Notes under the pieces: generated by a model
Databases searched by the model: none
What the model was told of the DNA's origin: nothing
Seen by the model: only the letters and a program-made list of their open reading frames with translations
NCBI GenBank assembly: GCA_032209605.1
Contig: JASFXZ010000016.1
Span: 17,236,001 to 17,300,000 of the forward strand
Origin: Mactromeris polynyma
Taxonomy: Eukaryota; Mollusca; Bivalvia; Venerida; Mactridae
Direction: 5' to 3'
Length of the DNA: 64,000 nt
Shown: one piece after another, positions 60,907 through 64,000 of the stretch
Layout: each line of letters starts with the position of its first letter
Numbering within the stretch: position 1 is the first letter of the stretch
Program-made: the position numbers and the translations under genes

Positions 60907-63900
60907 CTTCGAAAGGTTTTAAAGACGTACGTAGTTAACTTTATTCTTGCACCCGTTTTGTGTGTTGTCAAAGTATAGGCAAAATCGTATACTAGTTTGA
61001 AACAGTCTGACGTTCATCGATTAGAACATAAATTAATAAAAACTGTTAATGAAAACAAAATCTTGACCACAGTAGGTACCTGGCAATGTTCAGTACTGAA
61101 GGCGAAGTTTGCATTGAATGGATGAAAAACGTCCAATTCTGGTGGTGTTACTAGTTCCCTATTTTGTGTATATTACAGCATAATCGGAATAAATGATTAT
61201 TAAAATGTTGATTTTTTATTTTGAAATTATGTTTTTGATGGGAAAAATGTTTTTTTGTAATATTTTGCAAGTTTTTTAGATTCTGTTCTGTTTCAATTAT
61301 TTGCATCTCAACTTGTACCGTTTTCATTATTAGGTAAATGCAGACATACGATTTTGCCTGTTTTGCTATATCAATGACAGATAGAAAAAATCTTCATCAT
61401 ATTATAGAAATTATGTAGAGAGAGCATTGAAGGATATATTTTTTAGTGTTTTGAATTCATTATAACGTGGTTTCTATGGTCCAAAGATGGTTTTAGCATC
61501 TTAATGTACATGTTTACATAAACACATATCTACATTACTTAGATCGATTGTCTTTTTGTTAGGCATAGAAGATACTGTAAACAATCTGTTGGAAAAGATT
61601 TTGCTGTAAAATAATTTTTGAATAGTGTTTTGCCGTGTGTTAGTAATGCACGAAGTTATATTTAGTGGTACAGATCTAGATCAGTGATGTTTGGTTGATT
61701 TTTATTGGTTAATAATACATTGTAATGATAAGGAAATAGATATTAATGACCGTTATTTAAAACTATAAAGAAATAAAGATGTACTCATGGTGAAACAAAC
61801 GACTAACAAAATATGTGTTTATCTATTTCTTTGTTATCCTAACATTTCGACCATACAATTGGTCTGAATCAGTGAAGTAAGAAAATCAATAAACCAATGA
61901 CAATACAATCATAATCTTACATGCATATAACATACTAGTCCTACAGACATTCAATATAATAATTAAAAATAAGACTGTACATCAGTTTCAAGGAATAAAC
62001 GCATATATCGGAAGAGCGCAGAAAATTACAAACAGCAAAATAGATTGTATGGCTGACAGAGAGGTGAGTTTTATTCACTTATGACTCCACACTGACACAG
62101 CCTTTTACCGAAGTTTGTTTTGTGTATTAATGGTTTACACATGGAAAATGCAACGTTTTTCATTATGGCAATTGAACCGTCAATCTGGAATTAGTGATGT
62201 TTATAGATTGGCCTACATCCGTGTTGTCAACGATTATTTGAGTGAAATAATATTCCGTCTTAAGACGTGCACAATAAGTCGACAGTACTTTCATTGTCAG
62301 TTTAGTGTAGCTTTCAGAAAGATTGATACCGTTAATTAAGCACTGTCTAATGAATACGTTATATAATTGAAACTGTTAGAAATACCGTTGCAATGTATCG
62401 ACATACTGAATATGAAAAACACAAGTAAAACATAACATTGCAGAAATATTGCCCATGAATATGAAAATATAGCATATAGAATAAACATTATATTCACACT
62501 CATCTGGTAGTTATTGTCGTTTAATCTTACTACACATAGCATGTGTATTGATATTCTGTGCTCGCTCCTTCCCTCGATCAACAAACTACTACCAACGTAT
62601 ACATGTTTCTATCTTTTTATTTATTATGTATCAGTTTCAAGGAATAAGCGGATGTTAGAAATAATATTATCGGATAAGCGCAGAAAAATACAAAGCAAAC
62701 AAACGAAGCACTTATTGTGCGTTACTACAAAATAGATTTTATGGTTAACATAGAAGTAAGTTTTAATCACTCCTGAGTGTGAGCGCGTATCGGTACTCTA
62801 ATCTAAATTGTAAGGTCCACACTGACACAGCCGTTTACCGAAGTATTTTTGTGTATTATAGTTTACACATGGAATGTGAAACGTTTTGTTTTTCATAATA
62901 GCAACTAAACTTTCAATCTGGAAGAAGTGATTTTTATAAATTCCCCAACGTTCGTGTTGTCCGCGATTTTTTACTGAACATAATGCGCCTTAAGACGTAC
63001 AAAGCGTTCATTGTCCGTTACGTTTGGTCAGGAAGATTGATTCTGGCAAATAAGCAGTCCAATGCTTTTTTTATACTTTTGAAACTGAGAGGAAATCCTG
63101 TTGAAATTTACCAATATAACTAACAGAATATATGACTAACAGAAGTGCATATGAACGTGGAGAATTTGAATGAACACCATCGAATATTGCAACACATCAC
63201 ACCATATAAAAGGGAACATAATTTACTACAGGGAACGCCACATACATAAGACAATGTGCCTCCCCACACAGAACTCCGGGAAAACATTCAGATGTACAAA
63301 AGCACAACGCAGATGCATTGTTGATCCAATTTTAAACACAAGTATTTAAATAAGCAAACCAAGCAAATATATGTTATTACGAAAATGTGTATTATATTTT
63401 GTGAACAATGATTATACAATTTAATTTATTGATCATTATAGCAAGATAAAAGTATTATATAAACATACATCATCAAACATCTGACTTGCTTCGCGATGTT
63501 CAATTTTGTGTCAATATCAACAGCAAGAATACATTCGATAGTGACATCAATAATATTGCATCAAGTAAGCCCAGTCTTACATATCTTACCTTATACAGCA
63601 AAACATTGATGCACGAAATATTAAAAGTTCATTTTATACACATGTAGTTGGGTCGCTTTGAATGTGTGCAACCCATGACAACAGTCGCAATCAACAATTT
63701 CACTACAAAAAGATGCTATTTTCTGAAGTGTTGTCATCCTGGCAAACCCATCCTTTATGTAATATTCATATGTTGTGCAAAAAACAAGTAAAATGGGATT
63801 GTATAGTATCCACAGTCTTCAGCCTTGTCTCAATTATCCAACTGCCTAATTCTGAAACAGCAATTAATTTTTATATACATGTATATACAAACTGCATGTA

Positions 63901-64000
63901 ACCAATGGAATAGTCATGTTTTATGGGTTGTATATTTACCCGAAACTGTTTCAACTACTCGACGATTAGGTATATAAATTTGGGGAACACCAACGTACAT

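Larger units (their letters stand above)
53943..64000. repeat. Duplicated segment, copy B
   Basis: Matches copy A in the same orientation from the first base after the N gap to the window end. Insertions relative to A include extra 75-bp units (54891-55206), a partial re-duplication of about 60 bp near 60180-60240 and about 85 bp near 62460-62550. Confidence 0.92.

Overview
This is an animal nuclear genome window, most likely from a bivalve or other mollusc. Split genes have GT-AG introns and AT-rich noncoding DNA. It holds a USP37-type deubiquitinase, a DNMT3-family gene, tRNA-derived SINEs with a tail I associate with molluscs, and many short inverted-repeat elements and minisatellites. There are no operons, CRISPR arrays or ribosomal RNA genes.

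Layout. 1-8 kb: no gene recognised; MITE-like inverted-repeat elements, hairpins and a 24-bp minisatellite. 8.0-25.3 kb, minus strand: a complete USP37-like gene. I placed 21 coding exons whose lengths sum to 3123 bp, one uninterrupted frame of 1040 codons plus stop, with an untranslated exon upstream near 25.23 kb. 25.3-27.96 kb: the divergent intergenic/promoter region, with nested palindromes. 27.96-44.2 kb, plus strand: a DNMT3-family gene of 19 coding exons (2817 bp, 938 codons plus stop) with PWWP, ADD and C5-methyltransferase domains. Its histone-reader domains look intact. Its methyltransferase domain is divergent and carries a long acidic insertion near the target-recognition region. 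44.2-53.74 kb: gene-poor and repeat-rich, with one odd heptapeptide-repeat ORF at 48.3-48.7 kb. 53743-53942: exactly 200 Ns, a scaffold gap. 53.94-64.0 kb: a near-identical second copy of 37.57-47.89 kb, carrying only the methyltransferase-domain exons (13-19). It starts at the first base after the gap, so it is most simply an uncollapsed second haplotype, not a real paralogue.

The two genes lie head to head and both act in the nucleus: ubiquitin removal in cell-cycle and replication control, and chromatin reading / DNA methylation. Nothing in the sequence shows that they work together. The best biological lead is the DNMT3-family protein: conserved PWWP and ADD, retained catalytic Cys and Glu, but altered motifs VI, VIII and X plus the acidic insertion. 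The best technical lead is the false-duplication signature around the 200-N gap. It gives two apparent alleles that differ by a roughly 310-bp element insertion, a 75-bp VNTR and other indels.
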